Counted from the stretch's first letter, positions 6,627 to 16,678 are shown. The stretch: 64,000 nt of DNA from an uncultured Enterobacterales bacterium (GCA_945288535.1 CALYQQ010000010.1:1-64000); one strand, 5' to 3'. A program made the numbers and translations. The notes: a model not told the origin generated them from the letters alone.

Positions 6627-6956
6627 CAGCGACATTGCAAATGCAATTATTCGCTTATTAGAAATTGCAAATTTTCTAGAGATAGACATTACAGGAACGT
6701 ATAGCGGAAGCATAACACTTGGATGTAAAAATCCGTATGTATATTTTTTTGTTTAATACTCCGTCTCTTTAGCTGTGAGGCTTTCATTGACCATATTAAG
6801 CGTAGAAGAAAAAAATCAATATTAAACAAATTGAGGAATGTTGGTCCAGCATTCGGTAGAATTATTTATGAACTATTTAAATTGGGTCAAGTGCTAAATC
6901 TTGATATTAAAACAGCCATTCTAGAAATATCTAACCTTCCCCACTCTTCCAAATAA
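6627..6956 (+). pseudogene. Fragments of prophage early genes
   Basis: Two protein-like stretches appear in different frames. The first runs from about 6626 to 6756 (SDIANAIIRLLEIANFLEID...LGCKNPYVYFFV-stop). The second is about 6757-6956 (CEAFIDHIKRRRKKSILNKL, RNVGPAFGRIIYELFKLGQ, VLNLDIKTAILEIS, stop). They may be halves of one gene joined by a frameshift, or two small genes. Neither has an intact start. They lie between the repeat protein and the excisionase, where small left-operon phage genes are expected. Confidence 0.45.
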
Positions 6957-7017
6957 CATTCAATAAAGCTTTAAGGCAAAAAGTAATAAGCGTTTCAAAG
7001 GAAAAATTACGAAACTA

Positions 7018-7218
7018 ATGAAAGCCTCATTATGGGCATCTCGTGAGTTTGAGTTAAACTCTCGACCTGACAATAGAACAATTAAAAGATGGATAGAAAC
7101 AGGAAAAATTCAAGGAAGAATTATTGATGAACGTGCCTATGTTTTTTCAACAGAAAAATTTGGTGTTAATCACCTCGTTTCCGCACATGTTCACAAACTA
7201 ATCAAAGAATTAAGATAA
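7018..7218 (+). CDS. xis: Excisionase (Xis-like)
   Basis: This 66-residue protein has the excisionase winged-helix pattern WASREFELNSRPDNRTIKRW followed by GKIQGRIIDERAYVFS. Xis bends attachment-site DNA so that integrase carries out prophage excision. It ends 3 bp before the integrase start, the standard xis-int arrangement. The frame is intact, but with the integrase broken it has no partner here. Intact length and motif place it in the phage 21/e14-type excisionase group, judged by eye. Confidence 0.75.
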   Translation: MKASLWASREFELNSRPDNRTIKRWIETGKIQGRIIDERAYVFSTEKFGVNHLVSAHVHKLIKELR

Positions 7219-7221
7219 ATT

Positions 7222-8408
7222 ATGTCTGTAAGGCCAAGAAAAAAGAAATAGGTTGCCAGAGTACTTTTTTACCGAAAAGATCGAAAATCCTACTTTATAG
7301 TATTCGTCAATGGAGTCAAGCGTGGCCTTGGTAGTAATCGGTTATATGCCATTGAGGTTGCTCGCAAGTATAATTTAAGGATGCGACATAATAAAAAGCT
7401 AAGCCTTGATGATTTGATTATTGAGTCTGGCGGTTATCATGGGGAAGGATACCCCCTTTCACAACATGTCGATCATCTGTTACGTCGAGCTATTGATGAT
7501 GAGCAGCCATCTAAAGATACGGTTGCTGTTTAGCAAAATGATTCAATAAGAATTAAAGAATTTTTTCATAACATTCCCTCATGTGAAATTACACTAGAGC
7601 ATGTCAATCAATATATTAAAAAATATCATAGTAATGCATCAGCTAATGTTCAAAATCGAAAGGTTAGTTTCCTGAAAAAACTATTTAGTTATGCCATGGA
7701 TGAATCATTGATGTTTGACAATCCAGCGGAACGAAAAAAAATGAAGAAACCAGAAAGAAAGCAGCGTAAACGGTTGTCATTTGATTTATCCTTAGAAATT
7801 CATCGTTATGCGCCTGCTTGGATGAACATTGCAACGGAACTTGCGCTACAAACGACCCAAGCAAGATTAGAAATAACCCGAATCAGATATTCTATCAAAG
7901 AGCTTAAAGATGGTATATGTGGTTGTGTATGGCTCAAAGAATCCGTAAACGGTATCTATGGCACACTTTATATTCACCGTCAAAAGACACAACATAAAGA
8001 AGCATCTCATGTAGCTATTCCTATCGGTGAGGCGATTAAACAAATCATAGACGCAAGCAGAGAGACAATATAATTAGTCCTTTTATTGTTCATCGGTTAC
8101 CAGATAAAAATAGCAATTCATTAAGCAAGGAAGTGTCTCACCTAACTCAAGTTGCACCCGATTATTTAAGTCGGACTTTCTCAATAATAAGGGATAAATT
8201 AGGGTTATATGAAGATTTAAGTCTGAGAGAACGACCTACTTTTCATGAAAGACGCGCATTGTCAGCTCGAATGTTACAAGACCAAGGTTACAACCCCCAA
8301 GCAAGAATGGCACATAGTGATGAAAAATCGACACGAATTTATACTGAAAATCACAGAGACTGGGTACACGTTCCACATATTGAAATAAAACTTAATAACA
8401 TTAAATAA
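7222..8408 (+). pseudogene. int: Lambdoid tyrosine-recombinase integrase, inactivated
   Basis: The frame from ATG 7222 reads MSVRPRKKK, then TAG (7249-7251), then VARVLFYRKDRKSYFIVFVN and the arm/core-binding region, with a second TAG at 7531-7533. A third interruption at about 8071 needs a frameshift to continue into SPFIVHRLPDKNSNSLSKEV and the catalytic end. Catalytic elements of the tyrosine recombinase are visible: Arg in TQARLEITRI, Lys in HKEASHVAIP, the HxxR box in TFHERRALSA, His in RMAHSDEKSTRIYTENH and Tyr in the same segment. The gene points at the tRNA-Pro gene used for integration. With two nonsense codons and a shift it cannot make full-length enzyme, so the prophage is trapped. 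Confidence 0.9.
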
Positions 8409-8681
8409 TATTAAAATAAAAAATATTAAATCTGCAATTAATAAATAAGCTATAAATAATATTTATCCCATTTTATTTATTTAAATAAAATAGTAATACT
8501 ATCACATAAAAATGATTAAATTATGAATATAAAAACATAAATTGTTAGAGTGGAGGGATAACTAACCTATTGAAATAAAAGATAAGCTTAAACAGGATTT
8601 AAGATCAAATAGTTTCACACCAGCACAAAATTTAACCAGCTTAAAATTTAATATAACTCTTTGGTTTATAGAAGGATTTTT
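8409..8681. other. AT-rich gap between int and tRNA-Pro
   Basis: No gene is seen. The prophage attachment half-site should lie at the right end of this gap and in the 3' part of the tRNA. The second copy of the core would be at the other prophage end, outside the window. Confidence 0.5.
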
Positions 8682-8758
8682 TGGTCGGCACGAGAGGATT
8701 TGAACCTCCGACCCCTGACACCCCATGACAGTGCGCTACCAGGCTGCGCTACGTGCCG
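8682..8758 (-). tRNA. tRNA-Pro (anticodon GGG), prophage integration site
   Basis: The minus strand gives a 77-nt cloverleaf. It starts CGGCACGTAGCGCAGCCTGG, has anticodon loop CATGGGGTG (GGG, reads CCC/CCU), T-loop GGTTCAAATCC, an acceptor stem ending GTGCCG, and the CCA encoded at 8682-8684. It closely resembles E. coli proL. Its 3' end faces the integrase remnant, the usual geometry when a lambdoid phage has used the tRNA 3' end as attB and restored it. Confidence 0.95.
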
Positions 8759-9608
8759 ATAATGAGCCGGTATAATACATTCTTATAATATAAATGCAAG
8801 AAAAAATCGTTATAAATTATTTTATATGGTGATAAATAGAGCAATATATAATAGCGTATCTAAAGATACCTTATCTATTAGTGTCACTAATTCTATAAAA
8901 AATATCCTAGTATAGTAGGTATAAATAGTATTGAAAATAAATTCAATTTATTGCTTAACTCTATGAAAAAATAATCAAAAGTAACCAATCTACTAATACA
9001 AAAAACATTATAACATTAATTAACGTGTTTTAATTCTTGTTTGTTTTATATTTTTAGTTATTATTATTTATTGATGAATTAGACTATAATGATAAATAAA
9101 TAATTTTTGTTAATGAAATTATATTTTTATTTTTAGTTTTATTATTTAATTATTTAAATCGGACATATGTCCTAACAGTTAAATCAAAAATTATTTTATG
9201 ATATTCAAATAAAGCGTATAAAATTAATTTACCATTGATTAAAACAACTTTATTAAAAATAACAATTTTTAGCTAAAGCTTGTTATTTATTATGATATAT
9301 AAAAAGTTTAAATATAAAAACATTTAAACTAAATCATTTAAATATATTTTTATCTAAAATTTTAAAATAAAATTATTTATATATTTTTATTGCTTATACA
9401 TTTAAATTAATGTCAATTTTATTCTTAATAAAAAATAACAGTTACTAATAATTATTAATATAAAGTTGTTTTTTAAAAATGAATTATTTATTCATATATT
9501 AATACTATTTTTTGCATACTGAAAATTAACTGATTTTATTTAATCATACAGTAATTATATTAATAACTGCGTATTGCTTTTATTCATATTAATCGATTAG
9601 GTAATATA
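8759..9608. other. 850-bp very AT-rich gap
   Basis: No open frame, tRNA or clear hairpin was seen. It separates tRNA-Pro from the transporter gene and presumably holds the promoters of both. Confidence 0.6.
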
Positions 9609-10793
9609 ATGAATAATAGACTTTCATTAACAGCAATTAGCTTTTTGGCTAATTTTATTATAGCGGGTTTTGCTAGTCAATTTGGGATGCTAACGGAACC
9701 AATCGCTAAAGCTTTTCATGCAGAAATTGAGTATGTTGCATCTATTTTTTCGTTATTAAATGGTGGCGCATTAGTAGGAACAGTATTAGCTTTTTTTTTA
9801 ATTGATATTATCGGTGCTAAAAAGATTACTCTTACAAGTTATATAATTGTGTCCTTTTGTACCTTCGTCTTGTATTTTTCGTCTTCCCTTTTAGTTATCA
9901 ATATTTGTATGATGCTAATAGGCGTATGTGGTGGAATTGGTTTATGCATAGCGGGTACTATTATTGTGTCTATATGGCAAAATAAAGTAAGAAGTACAAT
10001 GTTTGTTATACAAGATGCGACCTTTAATATTGCTGGTGTTATTTTTCCACTTATTACTACAACTGCGTTATTTCATAATTTTCATTGGGCAACGAGTTAC
10101 TTAGTCGTTGGTATGGTGGCATTATTCGCCGTAGTCATAATAGCATTGACTAATTTTGAATTTATAAATAAATCTAAACAAGCTGTAAATATAAAAGCAG
10201 AGGGTTCTGAATGGAATTTTGGTATTTTCTCAGCAGGTATAAGTTTATTTATTGCGATGTTAGCTCTGTATACTTTTCTAACTTGGTCACCGATTTTTAT
10301 CAGTACAAAGTTTTCTATTCCATTTGAAAATGCAGGTAATATTATTACGCAATATTGGTCAGCTGCCTTAATTGGTGCCATTATTTCGACTGTTATTGTA
10401 TCGAAAATGAAGATTCAAAATTTCTTTATTATGATTATTGGGTTAGCCATGATTATGACGATACTTATTGCGACAACGACACGTCTTTCTAATATCGGCT
10501 ATTTTACTTATGGTTATGGATTTGTTTGCTCTGCTTTATATAATTCAGCTATTGCTTATGGGGTCACTTTTGTTAAGCAAGCATCAAGTAAAAATGTCTC
10601 ATTTATATTGATTAGTGGTAGTACGGGGGCAATGGTTGGCCCAGTGCTAAGTTCATTATTCCATAAAGAATATAATAATCAAGTTATAATGAATATTATT
10701 CCGATGCTTTATTCATTTATATTATTGCTATTAATTATTTCTTTAATTATTCAAAAAAAATCTAAAAAATATTATCCACAATTGACACAATGA
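9609..10793 (+). CDS. TsgA-like major facilitator transporter
   Basis: This 394-residue inner-membrane protein has about 12 hydrophobic helices. The N-terminal half (LTAISFLANFIIAGFASQFG, then SLLNGGALVGTVLAFFLIDI) has the spacing of the TsgA branch of the MFS, and the central IFPLITTTALFHNFHWA stretch also fits TsgA. E. coli TsgA is 393 residues. Substrate and direction are not established for the family, so none is assigned. The ATG at 9609 gives the full first helix. It stands alone, with a strong terminator about 215 bp downstream. Assignment to TsgA rather than a related MFS branch is by recalled similarity. Confidence 0.7.
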   Translation: MNNRLSLTAISFLANFIIAGFASQFGMLTEPIAKAFHAEIEYVASIFSLLNGGALVGTVLAFFLIDIIGAKKITLTSYIIVSFCTFVLYFSSSLLVINICMMLIGVCGGIGLCIAGTIIVSIWQNKVRSTMFVIQDATFNIAGVIFPLITTTALFHNFHWATSYLVVGMVALFAVVIIALTNFEFINKSKQAVNIKAEGSEWNFGIFSAGISLFIAMLALYTFLTWSPIFISTKFSIPFENAGNIITQYWSAALIGAIISTVIVSKMKIQNFFIMIIGLAMIMTILIATTTRLSNIGYFTYGYGFVCSALYNSAIAYGVTFVKQASSKNVSFILISGSTGAMVGPVLSSLFHKEYNNQVIMNIIPMLYSFILLLLIISLIIQKKSKKYYPQLTQ

Positions 10794-11216
10794 TGATAAT
10801 AGACGTCAATATATTCAATACAATATAGTATAAGTTGTCGTATTTTATAATGTATAAAGAATAATATGAAAATATTTTATCCATTATTAAAATTTAATCT
10901 GGCGAATATATACTATAAATGTATTGGCACTGTTACCCTACTAACAGTGGCATTATAAAAGTCGTCATAGCGATTACTAATAAGAAGCGACTATAATATA
11001 ACATTTAAAACCGAATACGTTATTCGGTTTTTTTTTATAAATTGTATTACATGAATATCATATATTTATTGACTAACGAATTATTGGTACAATGTATTCT
11101 GCCTCATCATCGTAATACTGTTTTACTAATTATTATATTATTTATTAGTTAATCGTATTAAAACATATTTAATTGTCAGTATAAGATAAGATCTGGCACA
11201 AAATGGGCAGAAAAAT
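10794..11216. other. Intergenic region with the transporter terminator
   Basis: Apart from the hairpin at 11009-11036 I see no gene. The right part must carry the promoter of the Crp/Fnr-type regulator. Confidence 0.6.
11009..11036 (+). terminator. Rho-independent terminator after the transporter
   Basis: AACCGAATA (11009-11017) and TATTCGGTT (11021-11029) pair with a 3-nt loop, followed by a run of Ts to 11036. Confidence 0.9.
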
Positions 11217-11906
11217 ATGCAATTAAAAGCACTCGAACATGGTCGTTTCAACTCTTATTGGCAGGAGAATTATCTTTTAATCAAAAAAATAGTTGAAAGT
11301 TGTTGCATTGAGCATAAATTGGTGAATGAAAATTATGTATTATGTCATCAAAATTCAATAATAACTAATTTGATATTAGTGGATAAGGGTAAAATATCCA
11401 TTCGTTATACGGCCGAAAACGGTCGTCGTTTTCATTTAGGTACTATGACATGTGATGAACAACTTTTTGGTGAAATGGAATTTTTTACTAATTATATCTG
11501 TCAATTTGATATTATTGCTGAAGAAGCGTTAACAATTTCTATTATAAATGCAAACAAATTACATCAGTCTTTATTAGACTACCCCCAGTTAGCTTTATTT
11601 TTTGCAAGTGCTATTGCTATTGACTATCAAAATACTTTAGAAATTTTATTTAAAAGAATGCTATACCCTATCTCTTATAATATTGCTTATGACCTATATC
11701 AACAACATCTTAATCAACAACCAGTAAATCATTTTAATAAATATTATCTAGAAGCTGAACGTTTTGCTACCACTGATCGTGTTTATCGTAGAGCAGTAAA
11801 GGAATTAATAGAATTAGGTATCGTCGTTAAACAGGAAGGTGAATTAAAAATAAAAAATATCGATTTGTTAAAGCAATATATTAACGGAAATAATTCCATG
11901 ACGTAA
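11217..11906 (+). CDS. Crp/Fnr-family transcription regulator (YeiL-like)
   Basis: This 229-residue protein has an N-terminal cyclic-nucleotide-binding beta-roll (about 20-130: ENYVLCHQNSIITNLILVDKGKISI...EQLFGEMEFF). A dimerisation helix follows (about 130-160) and then a C-terminal winged helix (YLEAERFATTDRVYRRAVKE, LIELGIVVKQEGELKIKN). The cAMP-binding Arg-Ser of Crp and the N-terminal cysteine cluster of Fnr are not evident, so the signal is unknown. Architecture and length resemble E. coli YeiL. It follows the transporter gene but is separated by a terminator. A strong hairpin lies downstream at 12131-12165. Confidence 0.65.
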   Translation: MQLKALEHGRFNSYWQENYLLIKKIVESCCIEHKLVNENYVLCHQNSIITNLILVDKGKISIRYTAENGRRFHLGTMTCDEQLFGEMEFFTNYICQFDIIAEEALTISIINANKLHQSLLDYPQLALFFASAIAIDYQNTLEILFKRMLYPISYNIAYDLYQQHLNQQPVNHFNKYYLEAERFATTDRVYRRAVKELIELGIVVKQEGELKIKNIDLLKQYINGNNSMT

Positions 11907-12130
11907 TAGCCAATATATAATCTTTAATTATAACTTAATATTTTATAAAATAATTTAAAAAAGTTAGCTTTATTTAGCTATTAAATCTACTTCTGGTTTA
12001 TTTTTAGCATAGTAAAAATTAAATGAATTTTTATAACATAAGTATTAAATATAGAGAGTAATTATACACAAATTAAATTGATTCTTTTACTATATATAAT
12101 ATTAACTGTAATTAATGTATCGATTATAGA

Positions 12131-12172
12131 TAATCCACTCTTTATTATTCTAATCGAGTGGATTATTTTATC
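12131..12172 (+). terminator. Probable terminator between the regulator and ycgN
   Basis: The 10-bp stem TAATCCACTC/GAGTGGATTA (12131-12140 and 12156-12165) has a 15-nt AT-rich loop and is followed by ttttatct on the plus strand. It lies between convergent genes and may serve both. Confidence 0.7.
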
Positions 12173-12187
12173 TAATTGCTCAATATA

Positions 12188-12658
12188 TTATTTAATATTG
12201 TCGTCCTCTTGATAATCAGGCCATTCAGAAAGCGGTATTATATGATCTTCCCAACATGTCATTTGTTGTTCTGTTACGGCAATATGACGTACTGATATAC
12301 CAGCATCATGCATAGCTGTTTTAGAACCGGTTATTAATGGATGCCATTTTGGTAACGGTTTTTGTTCCCTTAATAAACGATACGTACATGTCTTTGGCAA
12401 CCAAGATAAAGTGCGCACGTTTTGCCGCGTTAATTTGATACAATCGGGTTCATATTTAAAACGATTATGATAATGCTTGCATTGACAACTACGAATATTC
12501 AATAAATTACACGCTACATTAGTGAAATATAATTCATCCGTATCCGCATCAATCAATTTATGTAAACAACATTGACCACAACCATCACAAAGTAGCTCCC
12601 ATTCTTGATCTGTCATATCATCTAATGTTTTACTTTGCCAAAAGGGCTGATCGGTCAT
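12188..12658 (-). CDS. ycgN: YcgN, cysteine-cluster protein of the UPF0260 family
   Basis: This 156-residue cytoplasmic protein has many Cys residues in the family pattern: [14 protein letters not shown], then [14 protein letters not shown] and CIKLTRQN. They probably bind an Fe-S cluster or zinc. E. coli YcgN is about the same length; its role is not firmly known. It is the last gene of the minus-strand cluster ycgL, transglycosylase, ycgM, ycgN next to minCDE, as in other enterobacteria. A 95-bp gap separates it from ycgM. Confidence 0.9.
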   Translation of the reverse strand: MTDQPFWQSKTLDDMTDQEWELLCDGCGQCCLHKLIDADTDELYFTNVACNLLNIRSCQCKHYHNRFKYEPDCIKLTRQNVRTLSWLPKTCTYRLLREQKPLPKWHPLITGSKTAMHDAGISVRHIAVTEQQMTCWEDHIIPLSEWPDYQEDDNIK

Positions 12659-12753
12659 AATAATCCTACTACTTTATTATTGTTCATATAACAATTGCTA
12701 ATTTATATAATTCATATATTTTTTGACCAATTAGCAAGTCAAAAAAAAAATGA

Positions 12754-13410
12754 TTAGAGTACACGAGTAACAATACTTTTATCGTTTAATGACAGACAAA
12801 GTTTGTCACCTGTATGAATACTTCCTACGCCAGCAGGCGTACCTGTAAGTATAATATCACCTTTACACAAGGTGAAAAATTTACTCATATAGCTAATTAA
12901 CGGAATAATAGGTGTAATCATTTGTTGAGTATTACCATATTGTCGAATTTCTCCGTTAATAATTAATTTTAATACTGCATTTTGTGGATTTTGAAATTCA
13001 TCCGCCGAAATAAAGCCTGAAACAGGGCACGCATTATCAAAAGCTTTCGCTTTTTCCCATGGTTCACTATTTTTCTTTAATTCATTCTGTAGATCACGTA
13101 ATGTCAAATCTAAAGCAATACCATATCCAGTAATTGCCTTTGCTACATATTCTTCGTTGGCACGCTTCAATGGACTACCAATTAAAACAGCAAGTTCAAT
13201 CTCATGATTAACATCGCCTAATCCTACTGGTATATCTAAGGGATGATTAAGATGACATAATGCGCTTTCTGGCTTCATAAAAAGTAATGGCTGTTTTGGC
13301 GTATAGCTACTCATTTCTTTAATATGATTTGCATAATTTTTGCCAACACAAATAACTTTACCTACAGGTAAATTTAAATAATTACCATACCAATCTTGGT
13401 GTTGATACAT
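12754..13410 (-). CDS. ycgM: YcgM, fumarylacetoacetate hydrolase-family protein
   Basis: This 218-residue protein has the FAH-fold features VGKVICVGKNYANHIKEM, FMKPESAL, the metal-binding acidic pattern DVNHEIELAVLIG, GYGIALDLTLRDLQ and the C-terminal DIILTGTPAGVGSIHTGDKL. FAH-family members act on oxaloacetate, acylpyruvates or related diketo acids with a divalent metal; the substrate of this copy is not proven. The length equals the E. coli homologue (219). It starts 12 bp after the transglycosylase stop, so the two are co-transcribed. Confidence 0.9.
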   Translation of the reverse strand: MYQHQDWYGNYLNLPVGKVICVGKNYANHIKEMSSYTPKQPLLFMKPESALCHLNHPLDIPVGLGDVNHEIELAVLIGSPLKRANEEYVAKAITGYGIALDLTLRDLQNELKKNSEPWEKAKAFDNACPVSGFISADEFQNPQNAVLKLIINGEIRQYGNTQQMITPIIPLISYMSKFFTLCKGDIILTGTPAGVGSIHTGDKLCLSLNDKSIVTRVL

Positions 13411-13422
13411 AATTATACTGCC

Positions 13423-14508
13423 TTATGGTTCAATAATTTTATCAGCAAGCATACTGACACTTAATGCAAAATAATAAGAACGATTCCAGTGCATTAATAC
13501 ATTGAAATTATTAAATACAAGAAATGCGCGATCCTCAAGATCATCAGGCATAATTATCCAGGCATTTTTAGTAAGTTCACTTCGATTTTCTATCGTAATA
13601 TCAACACCTTTTTTTTGCCATTCGCTTACCGTTTTTGCTTTATTTTCATCTAACCCAATAAGTCCTTTATCAAAATTGTTTGGAAGCGTAATTTCTGTTC
13701 CCCAGCGTGATGATGCATCCCATCCTTCCATAGCTAAATAATTCGCTGTTGACGCAAACACATCATCAATATTATTCCATATATCAATAATGCCATCACC
13801 ATCGCCATCAGCTGCATACTTAATATAGGAGCTTGGCATAAACTGGCATTGTCCCATAGCACCCGCCCATGATCCTTTCAGATATTCTGGTGTAATATCA
13901 CCTTGTTCAATAATGCTCAACGCGTCCATAAGTTGATTAACAAAGAATGTTTCTCTACGTCCTTCAAACGCGAGACTTGCCATAGCGGAAATAATATTTT
14001 CTTTACCGGTCAAGCTTCCGTAACTACTTTCCATTCCCCATAGGGCAACAATGTATTGGGCAGGTATTTGATATTTTTTTGCCTGCCGAGCTAATTGCTC
14101 ACGGTAAATAGCATAATTTTCACGCCCTTTTGCTATTCTCTTTTTTGTTAATACACGCTTTAAATATTCATCAAGTGTTATTTTTTTTTCTAACTGATTT
14201 TTATCGGACTGTATTACGCGTTGTAACCAATATATATGAGTAAAAGCTTTGTTGATAGTAGCCTCGCTGATACCGCGTTGTTTAGCAATTATTTTCAATG
14301 TCTCAATATAACGAGCAAAGCGTGCTTCGTCGCTTTGGTTTTTAGCAAGTTGGATATCTGATGAATTTCGTATTTTGGCTGGTGTTATAGCAGATATGGT
14401 AGATATAACCTCGGATTTACTAATTGCTAACTCTTGGTTTTTTTTTGCACATGATATGAGAAAAACAAGTGCGACTGTTGAAAAAACGAGCGTGGCAGAA
14501 TTCATCAT
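13423..14508 (-). CDS. Lytic murein transglycosylase, MltB family lipoprotein
   Basis: This 361-residue protein has an N-terminal lipoprotein signal (VFSTVALVFLISCAKKN, lipid on Cys20). The transglycosylase domain contains the catalytic Glu in IVALWGMESSYGSLTG, AMGQCQFMPSSYIKYAADGD and DGIIDIWNNIDDVFASTANY. It would cleave glycan strands of murein from the inner face of the outer membrane. It belongs to the MltB-like (SLT_2) group. The gene sits between ycgL and ycgM, an arrangement not found in E. coli. No C-terminal peptidoglycan-binding domain is evident. Confidence 0.85.
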   Translation of the reverse strand: MMNSATLVFSTVALVFLISCAKKNQELAISKSEVISTISAITPAKIRNSSDIQLAKNQSDEARFARYIETLKIIAKQRGISEATINKAFTHIYWLQRVIQSDKNQLEKKITLDEYLKRVLTKKRIAKGRENYAIYREQLARQAKKYQIPAQYIVALWGMESSYGSLTGKENIISAMASLAFEGRRETFFVNQLMDALSIIEQGDITPEYLKGSWAGAMGQCQFMPSSYIKYAADGDGDGIIDIWNNIDDVFASTANYLAMEGWDASSRWGTEITLPNNFDKGLIGLDENKAKTVSEWQKKGVDITIENRSELTKNAWIIMPDDLEDRAFLVFNNFNVLMHWNRSYYFALSVSMLADKIIEP

Positions 14509-14577
14509 AAGTATTTTTGATCACTGAGTTATATCATAAAATTACTAAGATTAGCTTAGTCTTAATAGAGTTTTTAT

Positions 14578-14829
14578 TTAGCATTGTAATAAGCTCGTCA
14601 CAGGCGGAGGTATTTGCAAATAAAAACCTTTTTCAATAAGATTCGCTTTGACTAACTTAATGTCAGCATTAGCAAGTTTAGTGCGTTTATCCAAATTTAT
14701 CATCATAACAAAAATGGGTTGGCCAAAATTTGTCAACAATTCTTTAGGTACTCTAGAAAAATCATCTTTATTTTCAACATAAAGATATATTTCATCACGC
14801 TTATAACTACGATAGACAGCACATAACAT
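14578..14829 (-). CDS. ycgL: YcgL-family small protein
   Basis: This 83-residue cytoplasmic protein matches YcgL ([20 protein letters not shown] ... FSRVPKELL ... [28 protein letters not shown]). E. coli YcgL is slightly longer. The biochemical role is unknown. It is the first gene of the minus-strand cluster and diverges from minC across a 342-bp spacer, as in other enterobacteria. Confidence 0.9.
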   Translation of the reverse strand: MLCAVYRSYKRDEIYLYVENKDDFSRVPKELLTNFGQPIFVMMINLDKRTKLANADIKLVKANLIEKGFYLQIPPPVTSLLQC

Positions 14830-15171
14830 TAATTAATATCCAATAACTAAATAAGTTAATTATATACACAACTATACCATAACCAGTATTTTTTTAACAA
14901 AAAGTCAGTCATTATAAGTTAAATTAGCAAGCGATATTATAATAAAAGATGACTTTATTTTTTATATTCTCTATTATATTGCTAAGTTATCCTAATATAT
15001 AACTTACTGATTTAGTTTATATTGATATTTTAAAATTGCAAAAGTATATTAATTATACTGAAAAATAATAAGTTTATGCTGTAAACAATTAAATAAATAA
15101 ACTATCATTACAACATTACATTCTTAAAGAATATATGTTTAATTAATTTAAATACACTGGGTCAAAATCTG
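14830..15171. other. Divergent promoter region of ycgL and minC
   Basis: 342 bp of AT-rich DNA with no frame. It must hold the minCDE promoter and the ycgL promoter; no single promoter stands out by eye. Confidence 0.6.
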
Positions 15172-15834
15172 ATGTCACAATCGCCAATAGATCTAAAAGG
15201 CTGCAGTTTTACTCTATCAGTTGTGTATTTGAATAATTCACAACCTGAAATCATACGTCAGGCATTGGAACAAAAAGTACAACAAGCGCATGGTTTTTTG
15301 CACAATGCGCCCATTGTATTAAACATTGGGAAATTGTCTGAAGAGATTGATTTAGATGTTATAAAAAATATTGCAACCTCTGTAGGTTTATGTATTGCTG
15401 GCGTTAGTGGTTGCAAAAATGAACAACAAAAAAGTATGGCAATAAGTCTTGGACTACCTATACTTACTGAAGGGAAAAGTAAAAAGCTTACTATACCCGC
15501 TCCAGCAAAAACACTAATTATAGATACACCGGTAAGAACCGGCCAACAAATATATGCACGCGATGCAGATCTAATTATTACAACTCATGTTAGTTCGGGT
15601 GCAGAGCTTATCGCTGATGGCAATATTCATGTTTATGGTACAATGCGTGGCCGTGCATTAGCAGGTGCCAGTGGTAATATAGAAAGTAGAATCTTTTGTA
15701 CTCAGTTAATGGCAGAATTAGTATCTATTGCTGGACAGTATTGGTTAAGTGACCAAATCCCCCCTGAAAATATTGGTAAAACAGTACAACTTTATATTAA
15801 AAATAATATGCTCACTGCGAGTTACCTAAAATAA
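15172..15834 (+). CDS. minC: MinC, septum-site inhibitor
   Basis: This 220-residue protein (E. coli 231) has an N-terminal FtsZ-binding domain ([20 protein letters not shown]..., about 1-105) and a C-terminal beta-helix dimerisation and MinD-binding domain rich in Gly ([20 protein letters not shown], then [11 protein letters not shown]). MinC, carried by MinD at the membrane, blocks FtsZ polymerisation near the poles. It is the first gene of the minCDE operon, with 25 bp before minD. Confidence 0.97.
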   Translation: MSQSPIDLKGCSFTLSVVYLNNSQPEIIRQALEQKVQQAHGFLHNAPIVLNIGKLSEEIDLDVIKNIATSVGLCIAGVSGCKNEQQKSMAISLGLPILTEGKSKKLTIPAPAKTLIIDTPVRTGQQIYARDADLIITTHVSSGAELIADGNIHVYGTMRGRALAGASGNIESRIFCTQLMAELVSIAGQYWLSDQIPPENIGKTVQLYIKNNMLTASYLK

Positions 15835-15859
15835 TTGTCCTAGAAAGGAATTTGTAAAT

Positions 15860-16672
15860 ATGACACGCATTATCGTTATTACCTCTGGTAAAGGTGGTGT
15901 TGGAAAAACAACAACAAGTGCAGCTATCGCAACAGGTCTGGCTAAACGAGGCAATAAAACAGTTGTAATCGATTTCGATATTGGACTACGTAATCTTGAT
16001 TTGATTATGGGATGCGAAAGACGCGTTGTATATGATTTCATTAATGTTATACAAGGTGATGCCACACTTAATCAGGCAATGATTAAAGATAAGCGTACCG
16101 AAAATTTGTATATCCTACCCGCATCACAAACCAGAGATAAAGATGCATTAACCTTAGAAGGCGTTGAAACTATTTTTAACGATTTAATTGAAATGGATTT
16201 TGATTTTATTATTTGTGATTCGCCCGCAGGTATTGAAGCTGGCGCATTAATGGCGCTTTATTTTGCTGATGAAGCTATTATAACAACAAATCCAGAAATA
16301 TCATCAGTCCGAGATTCAGATAGAATTTTGGGAATTTTATCGTCCAAGTCTCGTCGAGCAGAACAAGGGCTCGAACCCATAAAAGAACATTTACTATTAA
16401 CGCGTTATAGTCCAGCTCGCGTGGCACGTGGCGACATGTTAAGTGTTGAAGATGTCGTTGAAATTTTACGCATTCCATTATTGGGTATTATACCCGAAAG
16501 CCAATCTGTATTGCGTGCATCTAATCAAGGTGAACCAATCATTCTTGATAAAGAATCAGATGCAGGACAAGCTTATGAAGATACAGTTGATCGATTACTA
16601 GGTCAACAAAAGCCGTTTCGTTTTATGGAGCAAGAAAAAAAGAACTTCCTAAAACGCTTGTTTGGAGGATAA
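15860..16672 (+). CDS. minD: MinD, septum-site ATPase
   Basis: This 270-residue protein of the ParA/MinD class has the deviant Walker A KGGVGKTTTS (residues 10-19), the switch region DFDIGLRNLDLIMG, Walker B-like FDFIICDSPAGIE and a C-terminal amphipathic membrane helix (KKNFLKRLFGG). ATP-bound dimers bind the inner membrane, recruit MinC and are released by MinE, producing pole-to-pole oscillation. Length is identical to E. coli. AAGGA lies before the ATG, and minE follows 6 bp after the stop. Confidence 0.98.
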   Translation: MTRIIVITSGKGGVGKTTTSAAIATGLAKRGNKTVVIDFDIGLRNLDLIMGCERRVVYDFINVIQGDATLNQAMIKDKRTENLYILPASQTRDKDALTLEGVETIFNDLIEMDFDFIICDSPAGIEAGALMALYFADEAIITTNPEISSVRDSDRILGILSSKSRRAEQGLEPIKEHLLLTRYSPARVARGDMLSVEDVVEILRIPLLGIIPESQSVLRASNQGEPIILDKESDAGQAYEDTVDRLLGQQKPFRFMEQEKKNFLKRLFGG

Positions 16673-16678
16673 TTGATC

